Positions 15,782 through 24,701 of a stretch of 64,000 nucleotides of DNA are shown here, piece by piece. The notes beneath the pieces are model-generated. The model saw nothing but the letters and a program-made list of their open reading frames with translations, was not told the DNA's origin and ran no database searches. Location of the stretch: the NCBI RefSeq assembly GCF_022387135.1, contig NZ_CP092462.1:3782001-3846000 (forward strand). The letters are read 5' to 3'. Position 1 is the first letter of the stretch. Every line of letters begins with the position of its first letter. Position numbers and translations under genes: made by a program. This DNA comes from Comamonas sp. B21-038. GTDB lineage: Bacteria > Pseudomonadota > Gammaproteobacteria > Burkholderiales > Burkholderiaceae_C.

Positions 15782-17893
15782 TTACACAGGATCTGTGTGT
15801 CCTGGGGCTCGGTTCAGCAGTTGGGTTCGCTTGTCTGCGCTGAGTGAGAGATAGCGCTCGTACTGGCGGAGAATATCGGCGATAAGCTCCTCGCTGCGCA
15901 AATACTGCACGTCATACCCCGACCGCCCATCTTCAAAGAAGGTAATGGGCTCGTACATATAACGCCGCTCCTTGCTGCCCGCACTCTCGCGCACCGTGAA
16001 GGTGGGTATCGCGCGGCGCACGGTACGCACGCCGTAGACAAAGTCGCGCAGCTTTTCCACCGGCACCACCAGACGCACTTCGCTGTCGCCCTCACCTTCC
16101 AGGCTTTCATGCACATGCGCCTGCAGTCCGCGCTTTTGCATCTCGGCGGCCACCTCATGCATCGCAGGCAAAACGGTGGCGCGCAAAAAGCGCTGCACAT
16201 CCGCCTTGAGCGGCTGGTGCACGATCTGCTCCAGGCGCTTGCGCCAGTGCTGGCCGCTCCAGAAGTTGGTAGCAGGCGCCAGGTCGGGGGAGTAATGGGC
16301 CAGGTCGGCGACCATGCCGCGCCACAGGCCGATGCACAGCACCAGCATGATTACCGCCACCGGCAAGGCGGCCACCAGTGTGACAGCCTGCAGCGCGCCC
16401 AAGCCGCCGGCGAGCAGCAGCACGATCGAGGTAACGCCCAGCAGCACACACCAGAACAGGCGTTGCCACACGGGCGATTCGTTGTTGCCGCGCGAAGCGA
16501 TGGAGTTGACCACCAGCGCGCCCGAGTCGGCCGACGTGATGAAGAACACACCGATCAGCAACACCGCCAGCCACGACACCGGTTTGACCCAGGGCAGGTA
16601 CTCAAAGAAGCGGAACAGCAAGGCATCCACATTGGTCGCGGTCTGCGCGAGCGCGCCGGCGGCGACATGGGTGTCCGTCCAGATCGCACTGTTGCCAAAC
16701 GCGGTCATCCACAGCAGGTTGAAGGCGGTGGGCACCAGCAGCACGCCGATGACGAACTCGCGCACCGTGCGGCCGCGCGAGATGCGGGCGATGAACATGC
16801 CGACAAAGGGCGACCAGCTCACCCACCAGGCCCAGTACAGAATCGTCCAGCCGCCAAACCAGCCCTCTTCGCGCGACGGCGCATAGGCAAAGGTGCGCAG
16901 CGACATGCCCAGCAGGCCCTGCAGGTAGTTGCCGATGTTCTCACTCAAGGCCTTGAAGATATGGGCCGTGGGGCCGGCGATCACGACAAAGCTCAGCAGC
17001 AGCACCGACAGCAGCATGTTGAACTCGCTCAGGCGCCGCACACCTTTGTCGACGCCCAGCAGGGCCGACAGGCTGGCCAAGGTCACCACCACCACAATGA
17101 TGGTCACCAGCACCCCAGAGGTGTCGGTGTTCCAGCCCGTCAGGGTGTGCAGACCTGCAGCCATCTGGCGTGCGCCATAGCCCAGCGTCGTCGCAATACC
17201 GGCGATCGTGCCGACCAAGGCAAACGCATCCACGCCATGGCCGATGGGCCCGTTGATGCGCTCACGCAGCAGCGGGTACAGGCCCGAGCGCATGGTCAGA
17301 GGCAGGTTGTAGCGAAAGCCGAAATAGGCCAGCACCAGGCCCATCGTGCCGTAGACGGCCCAGGCATGGAAACCCCAGTGGAAGAAGGTGGCCTCCATCG
17401 CCTCGCGGGCGGCGGCGGGCGTGCCCGGCTCCTGCGTGGCTGGATTGAGGAAATGCTGCAGCGGCTCGCCCACGCCAAAGTACATCAGGCCAATGCCCAT
17501 GCCGGCGGCAAACAGCATCGACGACCAGGAGACAAAGCTGAACTCGGGCTTGGCATCATCGGGCCCCAGGCGGATATCGCCATAGCGGCTGGCAGCCAGC
17601 ACGACCAAAAACAGCAGGAAGGCGCTCAGCGCCATCACATAGAACCAGTCAAAACTGGCCACCACCCAGCGCTGCGCGCCGGAGAACAGGCGGTCCGCTG
17701 CATCGGGCGCGAGCACGCAGACGAGCAGCAAGGCAGTAAGCACCAGCAGTGCCGGTATCACCACCGGCAGCGACATGGTCGAGTGCTGGCTGCTCTGCGG
17801 CGCCGGCGCAGCAGGCCCTGAGGCAGGTGCGCCCGGGCCTGGCGGGGTGCCAGCCTCAGGCGCTACCGCCGGATCGGGAGAAGAGTTGGTCAT
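15782..17893 (-). CDS. betT: BCCT family transporter, BetT-like (choline/betaine)
   Basis: The 703-residue protein has a proline- and alanine-rich cytoplasmic N-terminus of about 40 residues. About twelve transmembrane helices follow, including the BCCT tryptophan-rich segment W-A-W-W-V-S-W-S-P-F-V-G. A long hydrophilic C-terminal domain of some 180 residues completes it. The extended C-terminus is typical of BetT, where it senses osmolarity, and the length is close to E. coli BetT (677). It would import choline or another quaternary amine using the proton motive force. ATG at 17893 gives a sensible N-terminus, though its ribosome binding site is weak. No bet biosynthetic genes are adjacent, so the exact substrate remains open. 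Confidence 0.83.
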   Translation of the reverse strand: MTNSSPDPAVAPEAGTPPGPGAPASGPAAPAPQSSQHSTMSLPVVIPALLVLTALLLVCVLAPDAADRLFSGAQRWVVASFDWFYVMALSAFLLFLVVLAASRYGDIRLGPDDAKPEFSFVSWSSMLFAAGMGIGLMYFGVGEPLQHFLNPATQEPGTPAAAREAMEATFFHWGFHAWAVYGTMGLVLAYFGFRYNLPLTMRSGLYPLLRERINGPIGHGVDAFALVGTIAGIATTLGYGARQMAAGLHTLTGWNTDTSGVLVTIIVVVVTLASLSALLGVDKGVRRLSEFNMLLSVLLLSFVVIAGPTAHIFKALSENIGNYLQGLLGMSLRTFAYAPSREEGWFGGWTILYWAWWVSWSPFVGMFIARISRGRTVREFVIGVLLVPTAFNLLWMTAFGNSAIWTDTHVAAGALAQTATNVDALLFRFFEYLPWVKPVSWLAVLLIGVFFITSADSGALVVNSIASRGNNESPVWQRLFWCVLLGVTSIVLLLAGGLGALQAVTLVAALPVAVIMLVLCIGLWRGMVADLAHYSPDLAPATNFWSGQHWRKRLEQIVHQPLKADVQRFLRATVLPAMHEVAAEMQKRGLQAHVHESLEGEGDSEVRLVVPVEKLRDFVYGVRTVRRAIPTFTVRESAGSKERRYMYEPITFFEDGRSGYDVQYLRSEELIADILRQYERYLSLSADKRTQLLNRAPGHTDPV

Positions 17894-17984
17894 AGGTATA
17901 CCCGTTGGGAGCACGCCCCGTCCGTCGCAGGCGCGCCGCAGAAGCCTTCCAGCCCCCCATGGGCACGGCAAGGCACTGCAAAAC

Positions 17985-18013
17985 CTATCAGTATGCAACA
18001 AGTGATTGTGCAA
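17985..18013 (-). promoter_or_regulatory. Possible sigma-70 promoter of the BCCT gene
   Basis: On the minus strand TTGCAC (18013-18008) and TGATAG (17990-17985) are separated by 17 bp. The position, about 90 bp before the start codon, is suitable. Confidence 0.4.
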
Positions 18014-18131
18014 ATACTATGCCGCAGATCAGCCAATCTTCAACAATCGCCACCGTCTTACAGCAGCAGCGCTGCTGGCACGGGGGGCGGCGTTGGGCTG
18101 ACGCCACAGACCAGGCAGCCCCCTAAGCTGC

Positions 18132-19034
18132 TCAGCGCTGCACACCCCAGCGCTTGACGGTCACCCGTTCGAGTTGGTGAAAGCCCAGGGTCTCGACCAG
18201 CAAGCCGATGATGATCACCAGCGCCAGCCCGGCAAACACCTGGTCGGTGTAGAGCTCGTTGCGGCTTTGGAAGATGTACCAGCCCAGTCCGCCCTTGCCC
18301 GAGGATGCACCGAACACCAGCTCGGCGGCAATCAGGGTGCGCCACGCAAAGGCCCAGCCAATCTTGAGCCCTGACAGGATCGACGGCAGCGCTGCAGGCA
18401 CGAGGATCTGCAACACATAGCGCGCGCCGCGCAGGCCGTAATTGCGGCCAGCCATGCGCAAGGTCTCGGGTACGGCCTGGAAACCCGCATAGGTGGCCAG
18501 CGCCAGCGGCCACAGCACCGAATGCACCAGCACCGCCAGCAGGCTGGCCTGGCCCAGGCCCAGCCAGAGCAGTGCCAACGGCAGCAGCGCAATGGCGGGC
18601 AAGGGGTTGAACATGCTGGTCAGGGTGGTCAGCACATCGCGCCCCCACTGGCTGGAAACCGCCAGCACGGTCAGCAGCAGGGCCCCGGCCACGCCCAGCA
18701 GGTAGCCCTGCAGCAGGATGCCCAGCGACACCGCCGCCTTGCCCAGCAACTCGCCATTGGCCAGGTCGCGCAGCAAGGTCGCAGCGGTCTGGCTGAAGGT
18801 GGGCAGTAGCAGGTCGTTGTCCTGCCAGCGGGCAGCCAGCTCCCAGATGATGGCCAGCACCACCAGGATGATGGCCTTGCGCAAGGCCGGATGGTGCAGC
18901 AGGCGCTTGGCCAGCGGCAGACGGCGCGCCGTCAGCTGCTGCGGCACATCGGGCAGCGGGTATTCGGCTTCGGGCCGCACGGGAGCCTGGGCTTTGGTAT
19001 CGCCAGGCCAGGCAGTAACAGGGGTGGATGCCAT
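18132..19034 (-). CDS. ABC transporter permease, SsuC/TauC/NrtB family
   Basis: The 300-residue membrane protein has about six hydrophobic helices and the EAA-type loop of BPD_transp_1 permeases in nitrate/sulfonate/taurine importers. Its ATG has AGGAG 6 bp upstream, which also rules out the much longer open frame. It is the last gene of the unit dioxygenase - short ORF - binding protein - ATPase - permease, 28 bp after the ATPase. With that gene it would form the inner membrane part of an organosulfonate- or related importer. Confidence 0.88.
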   Translation of the reverse strand: MASTPVTAWPGDTKAQAPVRPEAEYPLPDVPQQLTARRLPLAKRLLHHPALRKAIILVVLAIIWELAARWQDNDLLLPTFSQTAATLLRDLANGELLGKAAVSLGILLQGYLLGVAGALLLTVLAVSSQWGRDVLTTLTSMFNPLPAIALLPLALLWLGLGQASLLAVLVHSVLWPLALATYAGFQAVPETLRMAGRNYGLRGARYVLQILVPAALPSILSGLKIGWAFAWRTLIAAELVFGASSGKGGLGWYIFQSRNELYTDQVFAGLALVIIIGLLVETLGFHQLERVTVKRWGVQR

Positions 19035-19062
19035 GCGGAACTCCTGGTGGGGGCTTGTCGCG

Positions 19063-20082
19063 TCAAGCCACGCGGCGCAAGGCCTGGGGGGGTTGGTTGC
19101 TGGAGCTGGTGCTTTCCACCAGCGGGCTGCCCGCCCGGTCTTCATCGAACAACAGCCGGTGGATGCGCTGGTGCGCGGCTTCAAATTCGGCACTGCCGCC
19201 GCTGGCCAGGCCAAAGGCATGGGCATTGATTTCAGCCCGCAGACGCCCAGGGTGTGGCGACAGAATGGCGACGCGGCTGCCCACGACGAGCGCCTCCTCG
19301 ATCGAATGGGTGACAAACACGAGGGTAAAGCGCAACTCGTCCCACAGCGCCATCAGCTCCTCCTGCATGCGCCTTCTGGTCAACGCATCCAGTGCGGCAA
19401 AGGGCTCGTCCATCAGCAGCACCTGCGGGTGCATGGCCAGCGCACGGGCAATGGCCACGCGCTGCTTCATGCCGCCTGACAGCTGGTGCGGGTGCACATC
19501 GGCAAATCGGCTCAGCCCCACCTTGTCCAGGTAGAGGTCGGCGCGCTCGCGCGCCTCGGCCTTGCTGGTGCGGCGCGAGGCGAGCAGCGGAAACATCACG
19601 TTCTCGCGCACGCTCTTCCACGGTGGCAGCTGGTCAAACTCCTGGAACACCATCACGCGGTCCGGACCCGGGCCTTGCACAGGACTGCCGCCCAGGCGGA
19701 TCTCCCCTTCGCTGACCGGCACAAAACCCGCCATGGCCTTGAGCAAGGTCGACTTGCCGCAGCCCGAGGCCCCCAGCAGCACAAAGCGCTCGGCGGCATG
19801 CACCTGCAGGCTTACCTGGTGGGTGGCGCGCAGCACGCGCTCTTCCGTCACGTAGTCGATGCTGACCTGGTCCACCTCCAGCAAGGCTGCGCCCGCTTTC
19901 ACGGCGTGGCTGGGCAAGGCCTGGCTGGGCGCTGCCGAGGGGACAGGGTGTGCACGGCTGACCAGGCGGTCGGCCAGCTCGGCCTCAGCCAGACTGGCAT
20001 AGGGCTCGGCGGCGCTGCGCAGCCAGCTGCCACGTGAGAGGGCGACATCGCCATCCTGCGCAAAGACGTGGGGCCAGCGCAT
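19063..20082 (-). CDS. ABC transporter ATP-binding protein, SsuB/TauB family with N-terminal extension
   Basis: The 339-residue protein contains a complete ABC ATPase: Walker A G-A-S-G-C-G-K-S-T, signature L-S-G-G-M-K-Q-R, Walker B L-L-M-D-E-P and switch histidine in V-T-H-S-I. SsuB/TauB proteins are usually about 255-270 residues; here some 65 extra residues precede the ATPase, without recognisable motif. GGAGG lies 8 bp before the ATG at 20082, which sits just past the binding protein stop at 20084. It energises uptake by the adjacent permease. Confidence 0.87.
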   Translation of the reverse strand: MRWPHVFAQDGDVALSRGSWLRSAAEPYASLAEAELADRLVSRAHPVPSAAPSQALPSHAVKAGAALLEVDQVSIDYVTEERVLRATHQVSLQVHAAERFVLLGASGCGKSTLLKAMAGFVPVSEGEIRLGGSPVQGPGPDRVMVFQEFDQLPPWKSVRENVMFPLLASRRTSKAEARERADLYLDKVGLSRFADVHPHQLSGGMKQRVAIARALAMHPQVLLMDEPFAALDALTRRRMQEELMALWDELRFTLVFVTHSIEEALVVGSRVAILSPHPGRLRAEINAHAFGLASGGSAEFEAAHQRIHRLLFDEDRAGSPLVESTSSSNQPPQALRRVA

Positions 20083-20083
20083 A

Positions 20084-21211
20084 TCAGCTCCCTCCGGAGA
20101 TACGGGCGTCATCGAAGAAATAATCACGCACCGATTCAGGCTTGGTCTTGATCACGCCCACCCGCTGCAGGAACTGGCCCAGGCCCACGGTGTTCTGCGG
20201 CTGGATCGTGAACTGCACCTGCGGGTTCTTGATGATCTGCAGGATCAGATTGCGGTCCACCTTGCCGCCGCCACCGCTCTTGAGAAAGATGTCAGCCGCC
20301 TGCTCGGGATGGGCCTGGACAAAGCGGGCCGATTCATCGAGGGCATCGACAAAGGCGCGGTAGGTCTTGGGGCTTTCCTGGCGGAACTTCTCGGTGGCGT
20401 AGAGCACGGTGGACGATGCGGGTCCGCCCAGCACCTCGTAGCTGTTGAGCACAATGCGCGCATTGGGGTTGCCGGCCAGCTCCACCTCCTGGAACGGCGG
20501 ATTGCCAAAGTGGGCGGTGATCTCGGTGCCACCCTTGATGATGGCCGCTGCGGCGTCGGGGTGTGGCAGCGCCACCTGCAGCTTGTCGAGCCGCTGGTAA
20601 TGCTGCTCACCCCAGAGCTTGGCCGAGGCATATTGCAGCACCCGCGACTGCACCGACACACCGACCGCCGGTGTGGCAATGCGGTCCTTGTCGGTGAAGT
20701 CGGCAATCGTCTTGACCTGCGGGTTGTTGCTCACCAGGTAATAGGGGAAGTTGCCCAGCGAGGCCACCCCCTTGACGTTCTGCTTGCCCCTGGTGCGGTC
20801 CCAGAGAGTGAACAGCGGCGCCACACCGGCGCCGGCGATGTCGACATTGCCCGAGAGCAGCGCATCGTTGACCGCCGGCCCGCCGGAGAACTGCAGGTAG
20901 CTGACCTTGATATCGACGCCCTGGGCCTTGCCCTGCTTTTCGATGAACTGCTGGTCCTGCGCCACATTGAGCAGCAGGTAGACGATGCCGTACTGCTGGG
21001 CGATGCGCAGCTGGCCTTCTGCGGCCTGCGCGCTGCCCGCGCCTACACCCCACAGCGCCGCCGTGGCGGCCAGCACTGCGGCCGCATGTTTGCCAGCCTG
21101 TCCCAGGCTGCTGCGGCGCTGGCTGGCAACGCAGGGGTTGGCCACGGCGTGGGGGGTGACGGAGTCTTTGGCCGGCGGCTGGCTGCGCGCCCAGGGTGGA
21201 TGGAAGGTCAT
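20084..21211 (-). CDS. ABC transporter substrate-binding protein, SsuA/TauA/NMT1-like
   Basis: The 375-residue protein has an unusually long N-terminus, a hydrophobic export signal ending near A-Q-A-A, and a periplasmic type 2 binding fold. Segments such as L-R-I-A-Q-Q-Y-G-I-V-Y-L and D-I-A-G-A-G-V-A-P are typical of sulfonate/taurine receptors. It would deliver the ligand to the permease encoded downstream. The ATG at 21211 has only a weak ribosome binding site, and a short coupled ORF lies upstream, so the true start is less certain. The neighbouring TauD-type dioxygenase suggests an organosulfur or similar acidic ligand. Confidence 0.83.
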   Translation of the reverse strand: MTFHPPWARSQPPAKDSVTPHAVANPCVASQRRSSLGQAGKHAAAVLAATAALWGVGAGSAQAAEGQLRIAQQYGIVYLLLNVAQDQQFIEKQGKAQGVDIKVSYLQFSGGPAVNDALLSGNVDIAGAGVAPLFTLWDRTRGKQNVKGVASLGNFPYYLVSNNPQVKTIADFTDKDRIATPAVGVSVQSRVLQYASAKLWGEQHYQRLDKLQVALPHPDAAAAIIKGGTEITAHFGNPPFQEVELAGNPNARIVLNSYEVLGGPASSTVLYATEKFRQESPKTYRAFVDALDESARFVQAHPEQAADIFLKSGGGGKVDRNLILQIIKNPQVQFTIQPQNTVGLGQFLQRVGVIKTKPESVRDYFFDDARISGGS

Positions 21212-21372
21212 GGTGCTCAATGAAATAGGGGGATCGGAGGATCGAATCGGGGCCGCATGTCCGCACCGCAGCACCCTGGAGTCAGGTGGCTGCGGTGCCG
21301 TTGCGGGAGGCTGGCGTCAATCGCCGCTGACGGTGGGGCAGGCCGCGCGGCCGCAATGGCCTGGGCTGGCGG

Positions 21373-21450
21373 TCAGCGACAAGCGGCAGCCAGGGCCAGC
21401 GACAGCAGGAACAGCGATTGGCGGCGCTGTGGGGTGTGGGCGGCGCTCAT
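21373..21450 (-). CDS. Possible 25-residue leader-like ORF coupled to the dioxygenase gene
   Basis: An ATG at 21450 overlaps the dioxygenase stop codon (ATGA) and opens a 25-codon frame. It encodes a basic start (Q-R-R-Q), a hydrophobic core L-F-L-L-S-L-A-L and a lipobox-like A-A-A-C before a stop. It resembles a signal peptide that ends abruptly. It may be a coupling leader or the remnant of an old start of the binding protein gene. There is no homology evidence. Confidence 0.25.
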   Translation of the reverse strand: MSAAHTPQRRQSLFLLSLALAAACR

Positions 21451-22415
21451 ACCGGCACATCCCCTTCGATCGTGGTGCGGTAGAGCTTGCGGCGCTGGCC
21501 GGCCGGAACACCGGTGGCCAGATGCAGCACGGCGCGGTTGTCCCAGAACACCATGTCCCGGTCACGCCAGTGGTGGCGGTAGACAAACTGCGGCTGGGTG
21601 CTGTGGGCGAACAGCTCGGCCAGCAGCGCGGCAGAGCGGGCTTCGGGCAGGCCCAGGATGCGGGTCGTGAAATGCTCGCTGACAAACAGCGACTTGCGCC
21701 CGGTCTGCGGATCGGTACGCACCACCGGGTGCACAGCAGGCTTAACCTCGGCAATCTGCGCGGCGCTCAGCGCGGGGCGGAAGGCATTGCGCTCGCGCAG
21801 TGCCTCGTATTTCAGCAGATAGCTGTGCTCTGCCTGCAGACCCACCAGCTGTTGCTTGAGGGTGTAGGGCAGTGCCTCGTAGGCGGCCACCTGGTCGGCA
21901 AACAAGGTATCGCCGCCGACATCGGGCAACTCCTGCGCATGCAACAGCGATCCCATCGCCGGTTGGGGTTTGTAGGACAGGTCGGAATGCCAGTACGCGC
22001 CGGCATCGCCCAGGCCCACCGGCTGGCCGTTTTCGATGATGTTGGAGACGATCAGGATCTCGTCATGGTCGGCCAGCTGGTAGTTGCGCAGCACATGGCG
22101 CTGTAAAGGGCCGAAGCGGCGGCTGAAGGCAATCTGCTCAGCCGGTGTGATGCGCTGGTTGCGGTAGACCACCACGCTGTGGTCCTGGTGCGCCTGCTGC
22201 AGCCGGGCAAAATCCTCCGGGCCCAGCGGGCGGGACAGGTCCAGACCCACGACCTCCACGCCCAGACGGGTCTGGGCCCCAGCGGGCTGCTGGATCGGGC
22301 GCAGGCTGAAGGCCTGGGTGCTGCCAGTGGCGCCCCCCGCCAGGCTGGCGCTGTCGGGCACCGGACGGCGGAAGAAGAAGGGGTGGGCAGTCAGAACATC
22401 AAACAGCGCGGACAT
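21447..22415 (-). CDS. TauD/TfdA family 2-oxoglutarate-dependent dioxygenase
   Basis: The 322-residue product has the iron triad of this family: H143-x-D145 in Y-W-H-S-D-L-S, distal H298 in A-V-L-H-L-A-T-G, and the 2-oxoglutarate-binding R313 in L-Y-R-T-T-I. Such enzymes hydroxylate their substrate to release, for example, sulfite from taurine or an aldehyde from other side chains. Length is slightly above TauD (about 283) owing to about 35 extra N-terminal residues. It heads the operon with the SsuABC-type importer. AGGAAAG precedes the start. The exact substrate (taurine, alkyl sulfate, sulfonate or phenoxy acid) cannot be read from sequence. Confidence 0.88.
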   Translation of the reverse strand: MSALFDVLTAHPFFFRRPVPDSASLAGGATGSTQAFSLRPIQQPAGAQTRLGVEVVGLDLSRPLGPEDFARLQQAHQDHSVVVYRNQRITPAEQIAFSRRFGPLQRHVLRNYQLADHDEILIVSNIIENGQPVGLGDAGAYWHSDLSYKPQPAMGSLLHAQELPDVGGDTLFADQVAAYEALPYTLKQQLVGLQAEHSYLLKYEALRERNAFRPALSAAQIAEVKPAVHPVVRTDPQTGRKSLFVSEHFTTRILGLPEARSAALLAELFAHSTQPQFVYRHHWRDRDMVFWDNRAVLHLATGVPAGQRRKLYRTTIEGDVPV

Positions 22416-22746
22416 GGCAGCTTTCCTTGGCGGACCAGTGATAAGCCCAATGTAGAAGCCCTGCCACGAACAGAAAACGAATGAAAACGCGTATCTTTAT
22501 GCGAAAACCGATGAAGGGCGGGAGGGCGCTGCCGCGTAACGCGCCGTCATGAGGCTGTCACGCAGCGCTGCGATGATCGACGTCTGTCGGTGCAGTACAA
22601 GCCAGCCTTGCATGCCCAGTGCCGGGCGCGACCAGACCGGATGCGCCCGGCAGCGGTTATGTGTCAGGGCTTGGCACCGGCAGCCATCTTTTTGCGGCCC
22701 GCCTCTGCCGGGCCAGTCCAGCCCCGCTCTGCGCTGGCGCCAGTGA
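22416..22746. other. 331-bp spacer between dioxygenase operon and MidA-like gene
   Basis: The right part of the dioxygenase leader (22416-22500) is relatively AT-rich and presumably holds its promoter. The rest shows short open frames without recognisable protein character. No terminator, RNA or repeat was recognised. Confidence 0.4.
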
Positions 22747-23865
22747 TTACAGCCGGTGCATGCGGTCGCCTTGCACAAAACCGGCCGGGTCCCACGGGGC
22801 CACGCCCTTGCTCAGCAGGATGGCCTTGAAGAACTCACCCATCTCGTGCTCCATCATCAGCTTGGCCGCCTTGCTGCGGGCAATCACTTCGAGCTGGTCG
22901 AGCTTGGCAGCCAGACCGCAGTTGATCAGGAAATGGGCCTGGCTGGTATAGCCCAGCACATCCATGCCGGCATCCTGGGCCGCCACGGCAATGCCGGTGA
23001 AGTTCACATGGGCGGTGATGTCCTTCAGCCCCACCAGCACCAGCGGGTCACTGTCGACCTGGTGCAGGTGGTGGCAGACCAGCGTGCCCATGTGGCGCTG
23101 CGGGTGGTAGTACTCGGATTCGCCAAAGCCGTAGTCGATCAGCAGCACCGCGCCCCGGCTGATGCGGTCGGCCAGGGTCGCCACAAAGGCCTCGCCCTGC
23201 GGATGGATCTCGGTCAGGTACTCGGCCTCCTGCGGCAGCTCCGGCTCCACCGGCGGGCGCAGGCTGGTGGGGCGCTCTGCCCAGCCAAAGCGGATATCGT
23301 CCCCATCGGCACTGGCGACGACCACCCCGCGCTCCTGCCATACGCCCTGCTGGCGCAGCAAGAGCTTGACCGGCATCGCATCGAGCACCTCGTTGCCCAC
23401 AACCACGCCCTGCATCTGCGCGGGCAGGCTGTCGGCCCACTGCACCTGGCCGCCAAAGCGGGCCAGGCGCTCTTGCTGGCGCAGGCGCAGGCTGCCCGAG
23501 ACATCGACAATCGTGTAGCGCGTGCAAGCGGGACCCAGCGTGGACAGCAGCTGCTCGGCCAGGGCGCCGGTGCCGGCGCCAAACTCCCAGACCTCGCTGG
23601 TCTGCGTATGGGCAAAGGCATCCTGCACCTGGGCGGCCACCAGCTCGCCAAACACCGGCGACAGCTCAGGGGCGGTAACAAAGTCGCTGCCCTCCTCGGG
23701 CATCACGCCAAACTTGCTGCGGTCATTGGCGTAGTAGCCCAGGCCGGGCTCGTACAGCGCCATGCGCATGAAGTCATCAAACGGGATCCAGCCGCCGGCC
23801 TGGGCAATAGCCTCAGCCATGCGCCTGGCCAGCACAATTGTTAAACTAGAGGGTTCTGTATTCAC
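22747..23865 (-). CDS. SAM-dependent methyltransferase, MidA/NDUFAF7 family (DUF185)
   Basis: The 372-residue protein begins with the family block G-G-W-I-P-F-D-D-F-M-x-x-A-L-Y-E-P-G-x-G-Y-Y. It continues with a SAM-binding E-F-G-A-G-T-G and then G-N-E-V-L-D-A-M-P. In mitochondria the homologue methylates a complex I subunit; bacterial targets are not established. The start is uncertain. GTG at 23865 gives a conserved-looking N-terminus but its G-rich stretch is too close for a good ribosome binding site, and ATG at 23820 is an alternative. It is divergent from the folM-like gene, leaving little promoter space. Confidence 0.85.
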   Translation of the reverse strand: MNTEPSSLTIVLARRMAEAIAQAGGWIPFDDFMRMALYEPGLGYYANDRSKFGVMPEEGSDFVTAPELSPVFGELVAAQVQDAFAHTQTSEVWEFGAGTGALAEQLLSTLGPACTRYTIVDVSGSLRLRQQERLARFGGQVQWADSLPAQMQGVVVGNEVLDAMPVKLLLRQQGVWQERGVVVASADGDDIRFGWAERPTSLRPPVEPELPQEAEYLTEIHPQGEAFVATLADRISRGAVLLIDYGFGESEYYHPQRHMGTLVCHHLHQVDSDPLVLVGLKDITAHVNFTGIAVAAQDAGMDVLGYTSQAHFLINCGLAAKLDQLEVIARSKAAKLMMEHEMGEFFKAILLSKGVAPWDPAGFVQGDRMHRL

Positions 23866-23898
23866 CCCCCTATTGTCGCCGCTTGCCGCACGCTTGCC

Positions 23899-24675
23899 AT
23901 GCCAATGCCTTCTTCGACCCCACGCACCGTACTGGTCACCGGCGCTGCCAAGCGCCTGGGACGGGTGATTGCGCTCGGGCTGGCACGCCATGGCTGGCAG
24001 GTGGCCGTGCACTACCGGGGCTCGGCCGCCGAGGCCGCGCAGACTGCTGCCGAGTGCGCGGCGCTGTCAGGCCTGAGCGGCCATTTTGATGCGGATTTCG
24101 AGGACGAGGCCGCGGTACGCGGCTTGCTGCCCCGGGTGGTGGCCCATTTCGGCCAGGTCGATGCGGTGGTCAACAGCGCCTCGCTGTTCGAGCACGACGG
24201 CGCCGCCGATTTTGGCTATGCCGCGCTGGAGCGCCATCTGCGCAGCAACACGGCCGCACCGATCGTGCTGGCCCAGCTGCTGCACCAGCATATCTGCCAG
24301 CGGGGCGATGAGGCCCAGGGCGTGGTCGTGAACCTGCTGGACCAGAAGCTCTGGAACATGAACCCCGACTTCGTCAGCTACACCTTGAGCAAGGCGGCGC
24401 TGGAGGCGGCCAACACCTTGCTGGCCCAGGCGCTGGCGCCGCGCCTGCGCGTGGTGGGCGTGGCCCCGGGGCTGACCCTGACCAGCGACTACCTGAGCCC
24501 CGAGAAGTTCGAGGCCCTGCACCGCATGAGCCCGCTGGGGCGCTCTTCCACCGCAGAAGACGTGGCAGCCACCGTGCGCTTTGCGCTGGACAACCGCTCG
24601 ATCACCGGCACCAGCCTGCTGGTGGACGGCGGCCAGCACCTGATGCGGTTCGACCGCGATTTTTCGATGATGTAG
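23899..24675 (+). CDS. SDR family pteridine reductase-like enzyme (FolM/PTR1 type)
   Basis: The 258-residue short-chain dehydrogenase carries T14-G-A-A-K-R19-L-G21. This is the TGxxxRxG form of the cofactor motif that marks pteridine reductases and confers NADPH use. Catalytic residues D148, Y161 and K165 (Y-x-x-x-K) follow the PTR1 pattern of Asp-Tyr-Lys rather than Ser-Tyr-Lys. It is directly followed by folB, so a role in reducing dihydropterins or dihydrofolate is likely. Closest functional parallels are E. coli FolM and Leishmania PTR1. It is the first gene of folM-folB-ttcA. Confidence 0.78.
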   Translation: MPMPSSTPRTVLVTGAAKRLGRVIALGLARHGWQVAVHYRGSAAEAAQTAAECAALSGLSGHFDADFEDEAAVRGLLPRVVAHFGQVDAVVNSASLFEHDGAADFGYAALERHLRSNTAAPIVLAQLLHQHICQRGDEAQGVVVNLLDQKLWNMNPDFVSYTLSKAALEAANTLLAQALAPRLRVVGVAPGLTLTSDYLSPEKFEALHRMSPLGRSSTAEDVAATVRFALDNRSITGTSLLVDGGQHLMRFDRDFSMM

Positions 24676-24701
24676 CGGCTCTTCGCTGCCTTGCTGCTTT
24701 T

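Noticed and set aside
21212..21446. Frameshifted N-terminus of the binding protein gene joined to the 25-codon ORF
   Set aside because: The downstream gene has its own complete signal peptide, and no single shift yields a better protein. Kept only as a possible relic.
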